From: Dinghuibacter silviterrae
GTDB lineage: Bacteria; Bacteroidota; Bacteroidia; Chitinophagales; Chitinophagaceae
Length of the DNA stretch: 64,000 bases
NCBI RefSeq assembly: GCF_004366355.1
Contig: NZ_SODV01000001.1
Span: 1,364,001 to 1,428,000 of the forward strand
Direction: 5' to 3'
Of the stretch, positions 25,747-35,175 are shown piece by piece; position 1 is the first letter of the stretch, and every line of letters begins with the position of its first letter. The position numbers and the translations under genes were made by a program. The notes beneath the pieces are model-generated. The model did no database searches, was not told the origin of the DNA, and saw only the letters and a list, made by a program, of their open reading frames with translations.

Positions 25747-27075
25747 ATGAAGCGAACGCTGCCGGTCATCATTGCCCTGATCACCATTTCCTTGTTGGGG
25801 ATCATCTATGTACAGTTCAAATGGATACAAAATGCGGCCTTGGTGAAGGAAGAGCAACTGAAGGAAAATGTCTACTCGATCCTGGACGAAGTGGGTTCCC
25901 AACTGGTGGCCCCGCGGCCGACCCAGAACGCGCTCACCGTACCCCTCATGCCCGGTATGCCCAACAACGATTTTTACAGCCATTTTTCGGTGACCAAGCG
26001 CTATACCACCTTTGCGATCAAGGAAAAATTAAAAAAAGCTTTTGCTTCCCGCGGTCTTGGCAACAGCCCGTTTGAATTCTCGGTATTTACCAACGTCGCC
26101 GGGAACCTTTTTGCCAACTACCACGACCTGGAAACCGATAACTTCCAGAACCTGCTCAAGGATTCGGTGAACAACCTGACCTTCCGCTATGCCCTCATTC
26201 CCCCGGCGGAACGGATGTGGGATGCTTTTTCGGCCGACGAGGTCATGGTGCTGATTTTGCCCAACTACAAATCCTTTGTGCTGCGCTCCATCGGCTGGAT
26301 GATCGCGGCGGCCATCTTTTTCACCCTGACCATCATCGCCGCGTTTTTCCTGACGGTCAATTCGGCCCTGAGACAGAAAAAGCTGTCGGAGATCAAGGGG
26401 GACTTCATCAACAACATGACGCACGAGTTCAAAACGCCCCTGGCCACCATTTCCCTGGCGGTCGATGCCCTCCGGAACGAACGGGTGCTACAGGACCGGC
26501 AGAAACTGGAATATTTTTCCGGGATCATCAAGGAGGAAAACCGGCGCATGAACAAACAGGTCGAGACCATCCTCCAGGCCGCCCAACTGGACAAACAGGA
26601 AGTCCAGCTCAACCGCAAAACCCTGCATGCCCACGACCTCCTGGCCAGTGCCATCGACAACCTCCGCCTCCAACTGGAACAGAAAGGCGGCGTCCTGGAT
26701 ACGCACTTCCAGGCCACCCGCGACCTGGTCTCCGCCGACGAGGTCCATTTCGTCAACCTCCTCAGCAACATCCTCGACAACGCCGTCAAATACTCCCGGG
26801 AAAACCTCCGCCTCCGCGTCTCCACCCGCAACACCGGCAAGATGATCCGCATCGTCATCGAAGACAACGGCATCGGCATGTCCCGCGAAACGATCGGCCG
26901 CATCTTCGAGAAATTCTACCGCGCCCACACCGGGAATCTCCACAATGTGAAGGGCTTTGGCCTGGGTATGAGCTATGTGAAGTCCATGGTCGACGCCCAC
27001 AACGGCAAGATCCGGGTCGACAGTACCCTGGGTAAGGGCAGCACCTTCATCCTCGATTTCCCCCTCGCGTCATAA
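25747..27075 (+). CDS. Orphan sensor histidine kinase
   Basis: The protein (442 aa) has two transmembrane helices (about 5-24 and 183-205) flanking a periplasmic sensor domain of about 155 residues, then a dimerisation helix with the phosphoacceptor His226 (MTHEFKTPLATI), an ATP-binding domain with N box (NILDNAVKYS), G1 (EDNGIGM) and G2 (GFGLGMSYV). There is no HAMP domain visible and no response regulator next to it. It resembles the Bacteroidota RprX-like kinases. It lies immediately upstream of the dcw cluster promoter region. Its signal is unknown. Confidence 0.92.
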   Translation: MKRTLPVIIALITISLLGIIYVQFKWIQNAALVKEEQLKENVYSILDEVGSQLVAPRPTQNALTVPLMPGMPNNDFYSHFSVTKRYTTFAIKEKLKKAFASRGLGNSPFEFSVFTNVAGNLFANYHDLETDNFQNLLKDSVNNLTFRYALIPPAERMWDAFSADEVMVLILPNYKSFVLRSIGWMIAAAIFFTLTIIAAFFLTVNSALRQKKLSEIKGDFINNMTHEFKTPLATISLAVDALRNERVLQDRQKLEYFSGIIKEENRRMNKQVETILQAAQLDKQEVQLNRKTLHAHDLLASAIDNLRLQLEQKGGVLDTHFQATRDLVSADEVHFVNLLSNILDNAVKYSRENLRLRVSTRNTGKMIRIVIEDNGIGMSRETIGRIFEKFYRAHTGNLHNVKGFGLGMSYVKSMVDAHNGKIRVDSTLGKGSTFILDFPLAS

Positions 27076-27203
27076 GTCCCCAGGCCGCGCACCCAGCAGC
27101 AAGGCACCGTTCTACCGGCCTTGTGCACACGTAATCCACGGCAAAACCGCCCTTACGCACAGGTTATACAGTGCCGGCGCACATCCGAAGCGACCTTTAT
27201 CCC

Positions 27204-27244
27204 CAAATGCGGGCCCAAAGGGCCTTTGGGCATACCCCCATTTG
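27204..27244. promoter_or_regulatory. Nested palindrome upstream of mraZ
   Basis: A perfect palindrome GCCCAAAGG-G-CCTTTGGGC (27213-27231) sits inside a larger inverted repeat CAAATG (27204-27209) and CATTTG (27239-27244). No T tract follows on either strand, so it looks like a protein-binding site or an imperfect terminator of the kinase gene rather than a clear terminator. Confidence 0.5.
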
Positions 27245-27284
27245 TGGAAAAAAATCTGGAACGGCTTTTGGAGGAAAAAGTGGG
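27245..27284 (+). promoter_or_regulatory. Four TGG[A/G] words spaced exactly 12 bp, upstream of mraZ
   Basis: TGGA at 27245, 27257 and 27269 and TGGG at 27281 are spaced exactly 12 bp apart. The last sits in an AAAGTGGGAAAA context resembling MraZ boxes from other bacteria. The array lies 54 nt before the mraZ ATG, so autoregulation of the dcw cluster by MraZ is likely. A TTATTTTG word (27293-27300, one base off the -7 consensus) follows. Confidence 0.55.
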
Positions 27285-27337
27285 AAAATATGTTATTTTG
27301 TGTGTAGGATAGGGAAAAATCCTCCAAATCCCCCGTC

Positions 27338-27796
27338 ATGATGGGTTTCTTAGGTGAGTATGAGGCAACAATGGACGCCAAGGGGCGCTTCCTGCTGCCC
27401 GCAGGCTTTAAACGCCAGCTGGGAGAGGACGGGGTTGTGCCTTTTGTGATCAACCGGGGGTTTGAAAAATGCCTGACCCTGTATCCAAAATCCGTGTGGG
27501 ATCCCATTTTCGAACGGATCAGCCGGCTCAATGACTTCGATCCGAAGGTCAGGGAGTTCCGGCGATACTTTTTGAACGGGGCCACCCTGTTGGAGGCGGA
27601 TACGGCGGGCCGGTTCCTGATCCCCAAAAATTTGTCCGAGTACGCCGGGTTGACAAAGGACATCGTGTTGACGTCCGCGGTGAAGAAGATAGAAGTATGG
27701 GACAAAACAACCTATCAACAGCTCTTTGATAAATACGACGCCAGTGCCTTTAGCGACCTGGCACTGCAAGTCATGGGAGGATTGGACGATGTCTGA
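27338..27796 (+). CDS. mraZ: Transcriptional regulator MraZ
   Basis: MraZ (152 aa) is an AbrB-like DNA-binding regulator of the division and cell wall cluster. It carries two tandem repeats of the DAKGRFLLPAGF type (about 12-24, and ADTAGRFLIPKNL about 87-99) that form the DNA-binding beta-barrels. The start (MMGFLGEYEATMD) could also be the second Met. It overlaps rsmH by 8 nt. It is the first gene of the dcw cluster and is expected to bind the repeats upstream. Confidence 0.95.
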   Translation: MMGFLGEYEATMDAKGRFLLPAGFKRQLGEDGVVPFVINRGFEKCLTLYPKSVWDPIFERISRLNDFDPKVREFRRYFLNGATLLEADTAGRFLIPKNLSEYAGLTKDIVLTSAVKKIEVWDKTTYQQLFDKYDASAFSDLALQVMGGLDDV

Positions 27797-28697
27797 GTAC
27801 CACGTTCCGGTGCTCCTGGAGGAGGCACTGGAAGGGTTGGCCATCCGACCGGACGGAACCTATGTCGACTGCACCTTCGGGGGCGGCGGACATAGCCGGG
27901 CGATCCTGGAACGGTTGGGCGCCAAAGGGCGGCTGATCGCTTTTGACCAAGACGAGGACGCGGCCAGGAACGTGCCGCCGGACGAGCGGGTGATTTTCGT
28001 GCCCCAGAACTTCCGGCACCTTGCCCGCTTTTTGCGGCTGCACGGGGTGCCGGAAGTGGACGGGATCCTGGCCGACCTGGGGGTGTCTTCCCACCAGTTC
28101 GACGAAGAGGACCGGGGGTTTTCCACCCGTTCCGCGGGCGACCTTGACATGCGGATGGACCAGCGCCAAACCCTGACGGCCGCGCAGATCCTGGAACAGT
28201 ACGGCGAGGCCGAGCTCCACAAGCTCTTCGAGCGCTACGGGGAAGTCACCAATGCGCGTACCCTTGCCCGTAAGATCGTCGAGGTCCGCAAGGTGATGCC
28301 CCTGGCAACGATCCCCGGGTTTATGCAGGCCGTGCAGGGGGTTGTAAAGGGGAACCCCAAAAAGTACTTTGCCCAGGTCTTTCAGGCGCTGCGCATCGAG
28401 GTCAACGACGAGCTGGGGGCTTTGAAGGTACTGCTGGAACAGGTGCCGGGCGCCCTGGTGGAAAAGGGCAGGGTGGCGATCATTACCTTTCATTCCCTGG
28501 AAGACCGGCTGGTGAAACAGTTCTTCAAAAGCGGAACCTGGGAGGAACAGGAGGAGGATACGAATCCGTACGGCCGGCAGAAAACGGCGTCGCCCCTGGA
28601 GGTGATTACGCGGAAGCCCGTCCTGCCGTCCGAAGAAGAATACAAACGCAACCCGCGTTCCCGGAGTGCCAAGCTACGGGTAGCGGCAAAAAAATAA
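27789..28697 (+). CDS. rsmH: 16S rRNA (cytosine1402-N4)-methyltransferase RsmH
   Basis: RsmH (302 aa) methylates N4 of C1402 in 16S rRNA with SAM. It shows the N-terminal HVPVLLEEALEGL block, the SAM-binding GGGGHSRAIL motif (about 31-40), the ILADLGVSSHQFD stretch and the C-terminal SLEDRLVKQFF and RSRSAKLRVA motifs. I chose the ATG at 27789 because conserved residues begin there; a longer reading frame from 27726 overlaps mraZ by 71 nt without homology. Part of the dcw cluster, followed 2 nt later by ftsL. Confidence 0.96.
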   Translation: MSEYHVPVLLEEALEGLAIRPDGTYVDCTFGGGGHSRAILERLGAKGRLIAFDQDEDAARNVPPDERVIFVPQNFRHLARFLRLHGVPEVDGILADLGVSSHQFDEEDRGFSTRSAGDLDMRMDQRQTLTAAQILEQYGEAELHKLFERYGEVTNARTLARKIVEVRKVMPLATIPGFMQAVQGVVKGNPKKYFAQVFQALRIEVNDELGALKVLLEQVPGALVEKGRVAIITFHSLEDRLVKQFFKSGTWEEQEEDTNPYGRQKTASPLEVITRKPVLPSEEEYKRNPRSRSAKLRVAAKK

Positions 28698-28699
28698 CT

Positions 28700-29005
28700 A
28701 TGGCAACACAGGGCAAGAACTGGAAACGCTGGCTGGGGTATCAGTGGCTGGTGGACAATATGGCGTATTTCCTTTTCCTGGCGGCCCTGGCGATCGTGTA
28801 TATCTACAACGGTCACTATGCCGACAAGGTGTCAAGGAACATCAGCCGGACCTCCGGCGAGTTGAAAGAATTGGAATATGAATATAAAACCGTAAAGGGA
28901 GAGATCCTCTTGCGGAGTAAGGAAAGCGAAGTGGAAAAAGCGGTGGCGCCGCTGGGGTTAAAGCCCTTGCAGACGCCGCCGATACCGGTGAAAGACACAC
29001 TATAA
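28700..29005 (+). CDS. ftsL: FtsL-like cell division protein
   Basis: The protein (101 aa) has a cytoplasmic N-terminus, one transmembrane helix (about residues 23-41, AYFLFLAALAIVYIYNG) and a C-terminal periplasmic coiled coil (ISRTSGELKELEYEYKTVK) with a short tail. Topology, length and position between rsmH and ftsI identify it as the divisome protein FtsL of Bacteroidota; sequence conservation is low in this family. It is 3 nt before ftsI. Confidence 0.88.
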   Translation: MATQGKNWKRWLGYQWLVDNMAYFLFLAALAIVYIYNGHYADKVSRNISRTSGELKELEYEYKTVKGEILLRSKESEVEKAVAPLGLKPLQTPPIPVKDTL

Positions 29006-29008
29006 AGG

Positions 29009-31084
29009 ATGGAAGTAAAGCGCGACATACTATGGCGGGTGTACCTGAGTTATCTGGGTATCGTCGTGTTGGCGCTGGTCATCCTGGGTCGTGCCTTTTA
29101 CATACAGCATATCGAGGGCGCCCACTGGCGGAGCATGGCGGACAGCCTGCATCAGCGCTATGTAGAAATCGAGGCGGAAAGGGGAACGATTTATGACGAC
29201 GAAGGGAATATGCTGTCGACGTCCATCCCCTATTTCGACGTGTATATCGACTTCGGGGCGGATGGATTGAGGGAAAAGAACGGGCTGCGCTTTAGGGAAT
29301 CCATCGATTCCCTGTCCGGTTGCCTCGCGCGGTTGTTTGCCGATGAAAAACCCGGTGCCTACAAACGGGCCCTGGAACAAGGATATAACGCCAAGAACCG
29401 GTATTACCTCTTGAAACGGAACATCACCTTCGAACAATACAGGACACTCCACACCTTCCCGCTGGTACGGCTGGGGAGGAACAAAAGCGGTTTTATAGAG
29501 GAAGTGCACGAAAAGCGCCTTACGCCTTACGGGCTCCTGGCCAACCGGACGATCGGCCTGGCACGGGAAAACGTACACAACGTGGGGCTAGAAGCGACCT
29601 ACGACAGTTCGCTGAGGGGAGAGACCGGGAAGCGCCTGGTGCGCTATATCGCCGGGGGCACCATGGTCCCGGTGGAGGGCGCGGAAATCGACGCGGAGAA
29701 CGGAAAAGACATTGTAACCACCATAGACGTGACCATACAGGACATAGCCGAGAATGCCCTTCTGAAAATGTTGGCGCAGAACGAAGCGGTGCACGGCACC
29801 TGCATCGTCATGGAAACGGCTACGGGTAAGATCAAGGCGATGGCCAACCTGGGGTTGCAAAAGGATGGGACCTATTGGGAGGACTATAACTACGCAGTGT
29901 CGACGACCGAACCGGGGTCGACGTTTAAGCTGGTTACGCTGATGTCTCTCCTGGAGGACCATAAAGTCAGTCTGCAGGACTACGTCAACATCCAAGGCGG
30001 CGAATGGACGGTGAACGGACGGACGGTGCACGACGCGGAACGGGACGATAAACCGGAGGTGACGGTCAAGGAAGCCTTCGAGGCCAGCTCCAATGTGGGG
30101 ATGGCCAAGCTGGCGTATGGGGCGTACGAGAACAATCCATATCAGTTCGTCAACCACGTCCGGGCGCTCAGGATGGATTCGGTGACGGGCATTGACCTGT
30201 CCGGCGAAGGCCGGCCGGTCGTCAAGACCCCGAAAAACCGTTCCTGGAGCGCCACTACCCTGCCCTGGATGGCCTTTGGATATGAAGAACTCGTCAGCCC
30301 GTTGCAAACGCTGACGCTGTATAATGCAGTGGCGAACAATGGGACGATGCTAAAGCCCTACCTGGTGCAGGAGATCCGGGAGTATGGACATACGGTCCGG
30401 ACCTTTGAACCGGTGGTGCTCCGTCCGAAGATCTGCTCCGATGCCACCCTGCGGTTGTTGAAATCGTGCCTGGAAGGGGTGGTCATCGAGGGGACCGCCA
30501 AGTCACTCAATACCCCCGTCTACCCAATCGCCGGCAAGACGGGGACGGCGCTGGTGGCCAACGGGACCGAAGGATACAAGGACCATATATACCAGTCCTC
30601 GTTCGTAGGGTACTTCCCGGCGGACCGCCCGGCATATACCTGTATCGTCGTGATCCGCAACAAACCCCACGCGGCCGTCTACCTTGGGGCTAAAGTGGCG
30701 GGACCGGTTTTCCGGGAGGTGTCGGACCAACTGTATGCCCTGTATACAAAAGGCAACGACCGGAACCTGGTCATGGATTCCTCGATGGTCAGTTTCTCCG
30801 GCAACGCGTCGGTGTGGTCGGGGCTGGGGGTAAAAGTACCCGATACGGGCTGGGTGACAGGGGTCACCGGGCCCGCGCAGGGTTTCCGCTGGTCGTTTGA
30901 AAAAACGCCGGACGCACAGGGGATCCCCTCCGTCCAGGGGATGGGGTTGAAAGACGCCCTGTACCTCCTGGAGAACAAAGGGCTAAAGGTATCCGTCAGG
31001 GGAAGAGGCAAGGTTCTTGCCCAGTCTTTACCGGCGGGCACGCAAATCAAAAGGGGAGAAACGATCTATTTACAACTTGGATAA
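29009..31084 (+). CDS. ftsI: Septal peptidoglycan transpeptidase FtsI (PBP3-like) with PASTA domain
   Basis: FtsI (691 aa) cross-links septal peptidoglycan. It has an N-terminal membrane helix (about 11-30), a dimerisation domain (ERGTIYDDEGN, about 57) and a transpeptidase domain with the catalytic Ser304 (STFK), SSN (360-362) and KTG (510-512) motifs. A PASTA domain ends the protein (about 625-691), as is usual for Bacteroidota. Its stop codon overlaps the murE ATG by 1 nt, which couples their translation. Confidence 0.96.
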   Translation: MEVKRDILWRVYLSYLGIVVLALVILGRAFYIQHIEGAHWRSMADSLHQRYVEIEAERGTIYDDEGNMLSTSIPYFDVYIDFGADGLREKNGLRFRESIDSLSGCLARLFADEKPGAYKRALEQGYNAKNRYYLLKRNITFEQYRTLHTFPLVRLGRNKSGFIEEVHEKRLTPYGLLANRTIGLARENVHNVGLEATYDSSLRGETGKRLVRYIAGGTMVPVEGAEIDAENGKDIVTTIDVTIQDIAENALLKMLAQNEAVHGTCIVMETATGKIKAMANLGLQKDGTYWEDYNYAVSTTEPGSTFKLVTLMSLLEDHKVSLQDYVNIQGGEWTVNGRTVHDAERDDKPEVTVKEAFEASSNVGMAKLAYGAYENNPYQFVNHVRALRMDSVTGIDLSGEGRPVVKTPKNRSWSATTLPWMAFGYEELVSPLQTLTLYNAVANNGTMLKPYLVQEIREYGHTVRTFEPVVLRPKICSDATLRLLKSCLEGVVIEGTAKSLNTPVYPIAGKTGTALVANGTEGYKDHIYQSSFVGYFPADRPAYTCIVVIRNKPHAAVYLGAKVAGPVFREVSDQLYALYTKGNDRNLVMDSSMVSFSGNASVWSGLGVKVPDTGWVTGVTGPAQGFRWSFEKTPDAQGIPSVQGMGLKDALYLLENKGLKVSVRGRGKVLAQSLPAGTQIKRGETIYLQLG

Positions 31085-32550
31085 TGCGCATACTACAGGA
31101 CATATTATACAAGGTGAACATTCTGGAAGTCCGGGGAGATACCGGCAGGGAGGTCCTTTCCCTGACCCTGGATTCCCGCAAGGCGGAAGTGGGCGGTTGT
31201 TTTATCGCCGTGAAGGGAACCCTGTCGGATGGGCACAAGTTTATCCCGATGGCCCTGGACAAGGGGGCCGTCGTGGTCGTATGCGAGGTGATGCCGGAGG
31301 AACAACGGCCGGGGGTCACCTATGTACAGGTGCGGGATAGTGCCGCCGCCGCGGGTCAGATGGCGCACCAGTTTTATGGAGAACCCAGCGCGCACCTGAC
31401 CCTGGTCGGTGTCACGGGGACGAATGGGAAGACGACGGTCGCTACGTTGTTGTATAAGCTTTTTACAGGACTGGGGTACACCTGCGGTCTCCTGTCGACC
31501 GTGCAAAACGAAATCGCCGGCCGGGTCGTAGCGGCGACCCACACCACCCCGGATCCCATAGAGCTGAATGCCTTGCTGGCGGATATGGTTGCAGCCGGGT
31601 GTACGCATGCTTTTATGGAAGTGAGTTCCCATGCCATCCATCAGCAACGGGTGGCGGGGCTTGTTTTTGCAGGGGGCATTTTTACCAATATCACCCATGA
31701 CCACCTGGATTATCATAAAACGTTCGACGAATATATACGGGTCAAGAAGTCATTTTTCGATAACCTCCCCGCCACGGCCTTTGCGCTCAGCAACGCCGAC
31801 GACAAAAGGGGGACGGTCATGCTCCAGAACACGCCGGCCCGCAAGGCCTATTACAGCCTGAGGACACTGGCGGAGGTCAAGGGGAAGATCCTGGAAAACG
31901 AGCTCACGGGTCTGGTCATGGTTGTGGACGATATAGAGGTGCATTTCCGGCTGATCGGGGAGTTCAACGCGTATAACCTGCTCGCTGTGTATGGAGCGGC
32001 GGTAGCCCTGGGGGAAGACAAAACCACGGTCTTGCAGGTCCTGAGTACCCTGACCGGGGCCGAAGGCCGCTTTGACTATATCGTGTCCCCAGTGGACCGG
32101 ATCATGGGGATCGTGGACTATGCCCACACGCCCGATGCATTGCTCAATGTCCTGAGCACTCTCCAAAAGCTCCGCAAAGGCGGTGAAAAGATCATCACGG
32201 TAGTGGGCGCCGGGGGAGACCGGGACAAAACAAAGCGCCCCGTCATGGCGGAGGTCGCGTGCGAGCACAGCGACCGGGTCATCCTGACGGCGGACAATCC
32301 CCGGAGTGAAGACCCCATGGACATCCTCCGGGACATGGAGTCAGGGCTGGGCAGCGCCGCCAAACGGAAATACCTGGTCGTACCCGACCGGACAGAGGCC
32401 ATCAAGACCGCCATCACCCTGGCGGGGAAAGGAGATATCATTTTAGTGGCGGGCAAAGGACACGAGAAATACCAGGAAATCAAAGGGGTGAAACATCCCT
32501 TTGACGATAAAGCGATTTTAAAAGAATTGTTTGCACTATTAGAAAAATAA
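31084..32550 (+). CDS. murE: UDP-MurNAc-L-Ala-D-Glu: meso-diaminopimelate ligase MurE
   Basis: MurE (488 aa) adds the third amino acid of the peptidoglycan stem peptide in the cytosol with ATP. It shows the Mur ligase ATP motif TGTNGKTT (111-118), an IGEFNAYNLLA segment (about 296-306) and the ADNPRSEDP motif (about residue 400), whose DNPR residues mark diaminopimelate as substrate. The catalytic Lys lies in the carbamylated-lysine region upstream. The gene overlaps ftsI by 1 nt and is 1 nt from mraY. Confidence 0.96.
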   Translation: MRILQDILYKVNILEVRGDTGREVLSLTLDSRKAEVGGCFIAVKGTLSDGHKFIPMALDKGAVVVVCEVMPEEQRPGVTYVQVRDSAAAAGQMAHQFYGEPSAHLTLVGVTGTNGKTTVATLLYKLFTGLGYTCGLLSTVQNEIAGRVVAATHTTPDPIELNALLADMVAAGCTHAFMEVSSHAIHQQRVAGLVFAGGIFTNITHDHLDYHKTFDEYIRVKKSFFDNLPATAFALSNADDKRGTVMLQNTPARKAYYSLRTLAEVKGKILENELTGLVMVVDDIEVHFRLIGEFNAYNLLAVYGAAVALGEDKTTVLQVLSTLTGAEGRFDYIVSPVDRIMGIVDYAHTPDALLNVLSTLQKLRKGGEKIITVVGAGGDRDKTKRPVMAEVACEHSDRVILTADNPRSEDPMDILRDMESGLGSAAKRKYLVVPDRTEAIKTAITLAGKGDIILVAGKGHEKYQEIKGVKHPFDDKAILKELFALLEK

Positions 32551-32551
32551 T

Positions 32552-33835
32552 ATGCTGTACCAACTCTTCGAATGGTTACGATCCAGTGGAGCCAAGATCC
32601 CCGGCGGGGCCTTGTTCCAGTTCATCACGTTCCGGGTGCTCCTGGCAGTTATCCTGTCCCTGGTCGTGACCATGGTGTTTGGGAAACGCCTGATCCGCAT
32701 CCTGCATGCCAAACAGGTCGGGGAGTCCGTACGCGAGCTGGGTCTTGCGGGGGAACAGCAAAAGAAGGGAACGCCGACCATGGGCGGGATCATCATCATC
32801 CTGGCCATCATCGTACCGACCCTGCTGCTGGCGGACCTCCACAAAGCCTATATCCGTTTGATGATCTTCGGAACCCTTTGGCTGGGCCTGGTGGGTTTTG
32901 TGGACGACTACCTGAAGTTACGGGCCAAACGCATCGCCCGGGAACAAGGTATTCCTTACAAAAAAGGCGACAAGGATGGTCTCGCGGGCTGGTTCAAGGT
33001 ACTGGGACAGGTGGTCCTGGGCGTCGCCGTGGGTGCGACGCTGTTGTTCAACAACAACACGAAGACCTACCGGGAGTTTATCGGAGACAAAGCACCCACG
33101 ACGGATACCGCGGTCATCAAGCGTGTTCCTTTTAATGGCAAGGAGCGGGTCTTTGTACAAGCCAAGGAACCTATCACCACGATTCCCTTTGTCAAAACAC
33201 ACGAGTTCAACTACGCCCGTTTGCTGCCGCAGGCGCTTCGGGGGTTGAGCTGGTTGTTGTACATCGCCATCGTTGTAATCATCGTCATCGCCGTATCGAA
33301 CGGGGCCAACCTCACCGACGGTCTTGACGGTCTCGCGACGGGCACCAGCGCGGTGATCGGGGTGTGCCTGGGCATCTTTGCGTACGCCAGCGGGAACATT
33401 CTTTTTGCAGACTACCTCAACATCATGTATATCCCCAACCTGGGCGAGCTGTCGATCTTTATCGGTGCGCTGATCGGGGCCTGTGTGGGTTTTCTCTGGT
33501 ACAACGCCTACCCCGCCCAGGTCTTTATGGGGGATACGGGCAGCCTTACGCTTGGCGGGATCATCGCGGCCCTGGCCATCATCGTGCGCAAGGAGCTCCT
33601 GATCCCCATCTTTTGCGGGGTGTTCCTGGTGGAAAACCTGAGCGTGGTGATCCAGGTGTCTTATTTCAAATACACGAAAAAGAAATACGGTGAGGGCAGG
33701 AGGATCTTTTTGATGAGCCCGCTCCACCACCACTATCAAAAGAAAGGGTATCACGAAGCAAAAATTGTGACGAGGTTCTGGATCGTAACGATCCTTTGCG
33801 TCGCGTTTGCGATCGTCACACTGAAAATTCGCTAA
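32552..33835 (+). CDS. mraY: Phospho-MurNAc-pentapeptide translocase MraY
   Basis: MraY (427 aa) moves the Mur precursor onto undecaprenyl phosphate in the inner membrane to form lipid I. About ten transmembrane helices are predicted. Hallmark segments are GFVDDYLKL (about 115-123, catalytic Asp pair), the FMGDTGSLTLGG motif (about 325) and the HHHYQKKGYHE sequence (about 395). The cytoplasmic loop at about 170-215 is longer than in E. coli, as in other Bacteroidota. It overlaps murD by 1 nt. Confidence 0.96.
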   Translation: MLYQLFEWLRSSGAKIPGGALFQFITFRVLLAVILSLVVTMVFGKRLIRILHAKQVGESVRELGLAGEQQKKGTPTMGGIIIILAIIVPTLLLADLHKAYIRLMIFGTLWLGLVGFVDDYLKLRAKRIAREQGIPYKKGDKDGLAGWFKVLGQVVLGVAVGATLLFNNNTKTYREFIGDKAPTTDTAVIKRVPFNGKERVFVQAKEPITTIPFVKTHEFNYARLLPQALRGLSWLLYIAIVVIIVIAVSNGANLTDGLDGLATGTSAVIGVCLGIFAYASGNILFADYLNIMYIPNLGELSIFIGALIGACVGFLWYNAYPAQVFMGDTGSLTLGGIIAALAIIVRKELLIPIFCGVFLVENLSVVIQVSYFKYTKKKYGEGRRIFLMSPLHHHYQKKGYHEAKIVTRFWIVTILCVAFAIVTLKIR

Positions 33836-35175
33836 TGGCAAAAAAATTCATCATACTCGGTGCGGCCGAAAGCGGTGTGGGCGCGGCTATCCTTGCCAAA
33901 CGGCAGGGGTATGATGTTTTTGTATCGGACGCCGGGGTCATCAAGGAACCCTATAAGGAGGAACTGGAGGAGTTTGGCATCCGCTACGAAGAAGGCCGAC
34001 ACTCGGAAGACAAAATCCTTGCCGCCGATGAGATCATGAAAAGTCCCGGCATCCCGGAGAAAAACGAGATGGTCAAAAAGATCCGGGCGGCGGGTATACC
34101 CGTGATCTCCGAGATCGAGCTCGCATTTCGCTTCAAGGGAGACAGCCGTATCATCGCCATCACCGGCAGCAACGGGAAGAGCACGACTACGGCCCTGACC
34201 TTCCATATCTGCAAGACCGCAGGTCTGGATTGTGCCCTGGTGGGAAACATCGGGATCAGCTTTGCCAAACAAGTAGCGCTGGACCCCAAGGAAGTGTACG
34301 TGGCGGAGATCAGCAGCTTCCAGCTGGACGACATCGACAAGTTCCGGCCCGACGTGGCGGTGTTGCTGAACATCACAGAAGACCACCTCGACCGGTATGA
34401 GTACAAATTTGAAAACTATATACGATCGAAATTCAGGATTGCCATGAACCAGGGGCCGGAGGACTTTTTTATCTATTGCGCGGACGACCCCGTGACCATG
34501 AAATACCTGAAGCAATACCATTTTTTATCTAACCCACTTCCATTTAGCATGAACCAGGAACCGAGCAGGGGTGCTTTTATCAAAAACCATGAAATGCACG
34601 TCAAGACAGGGGACGAACCCCTTGTCATGAGCGTCGACGATTTTGCCATTAAAGGTAAACACAACCAGTACAACACGATGGCGGCCGGTGTCGCCGCCTC
34701 GACCATGGGGATCCGGAAGGACAAGATCCGCGAGGCGGTGACGACCTTCCAAAGCCTGGAACACCGCATGGAGTTCGTGGCCAACATCCGTGGTGTTGAA
34801 TTTATCAATGACTCCAAGGCCACCAACGTGAATTCCACCTGGTACGCCCTGGAAAGCATGACCAAACCCACCGTGCTCATCTTGGGTGGCGTGGACAAGG
34901 GGAACGATTATTCCCTGTTGTTTGAAGGCGTGAAGGAGAAAGTAAAAGCCATCGTCTGCATGGGTATCGACAATACCAAGATACACGAGGCGCTCGGGGA
35001 CAAGGTGCCGGTGATGGTCGACACGGCCAGCGCCGAGGAGGCCGTGCAACAGGCGTTCCGCCTGGCGGTGAAGGGCGACGTTGTGTTGCTGTCGCCCGCC
35101 TGCGCAAGCTTCGACCTTTTCCGGAACTATGAAGACAGGGGTCAACAATTCAAGGATGCTGTAAAGAATCTATGA
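33835..35175 (+). CDS. murD: UDP-MurNAc-L-alanine: D-glutamate ligase MurD
   Basis: MurD (446 aa from MAKKFIIL) adds D-Glu to the stem peptide. It contains the Mur ligase GAAESGVGAAILAKRQG dinucleotide-like loop, the ATP motif TGSNGKSTT (about 107-115), EISSFQLD and HNQYNTMAAG regions and the C-terminal NDSKATN and PACASFDLF motifs. The ATG at 33835 overlaps the mraY stop (TAATG); a frame opening further upstream to 33796 is inside mraY. The stop overlaps the ftsW start by 4 nt. Confidence 0.96.
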   Translation: MAKKFIILGAAESGVGAAILAKRQGYDVFVSDAGVIKEPYKEELEEFGIRYEEGRHSEDKILAADEIMKSPGIPEKNEMVKKIRAAGIPVISEIELAFRFKGDSRIIAITGSNGKSTTTALTFHICKTAGLDCALVGNIGISFAKQVALDPKEVYVAEISSFQLDDIDKFRPDVAVLLNITEDHLDRYEYKFENYIRSKFRIAMNQGPEDFFIYCADDPVTMKYLKQYHFLSNPLPFSMNQEPSRGAFIKNHEMHVKTGDEPLVMSVDDFAIKGKHNQYNTMAAGVAASTMGIRKDKIREAVTTFQSLEHRMEFVANIRGVEFINDSKATNVNSTWYALESMTKPTVLILGGVDKGNDYSLLFEGVKEKVKAIVCMGIDNTKIHEALGDKVPVMVDTASAEEAVQQAFRLAVKGDVVLLSPACASFDLFRNYEDRGQQFKDAVKNL

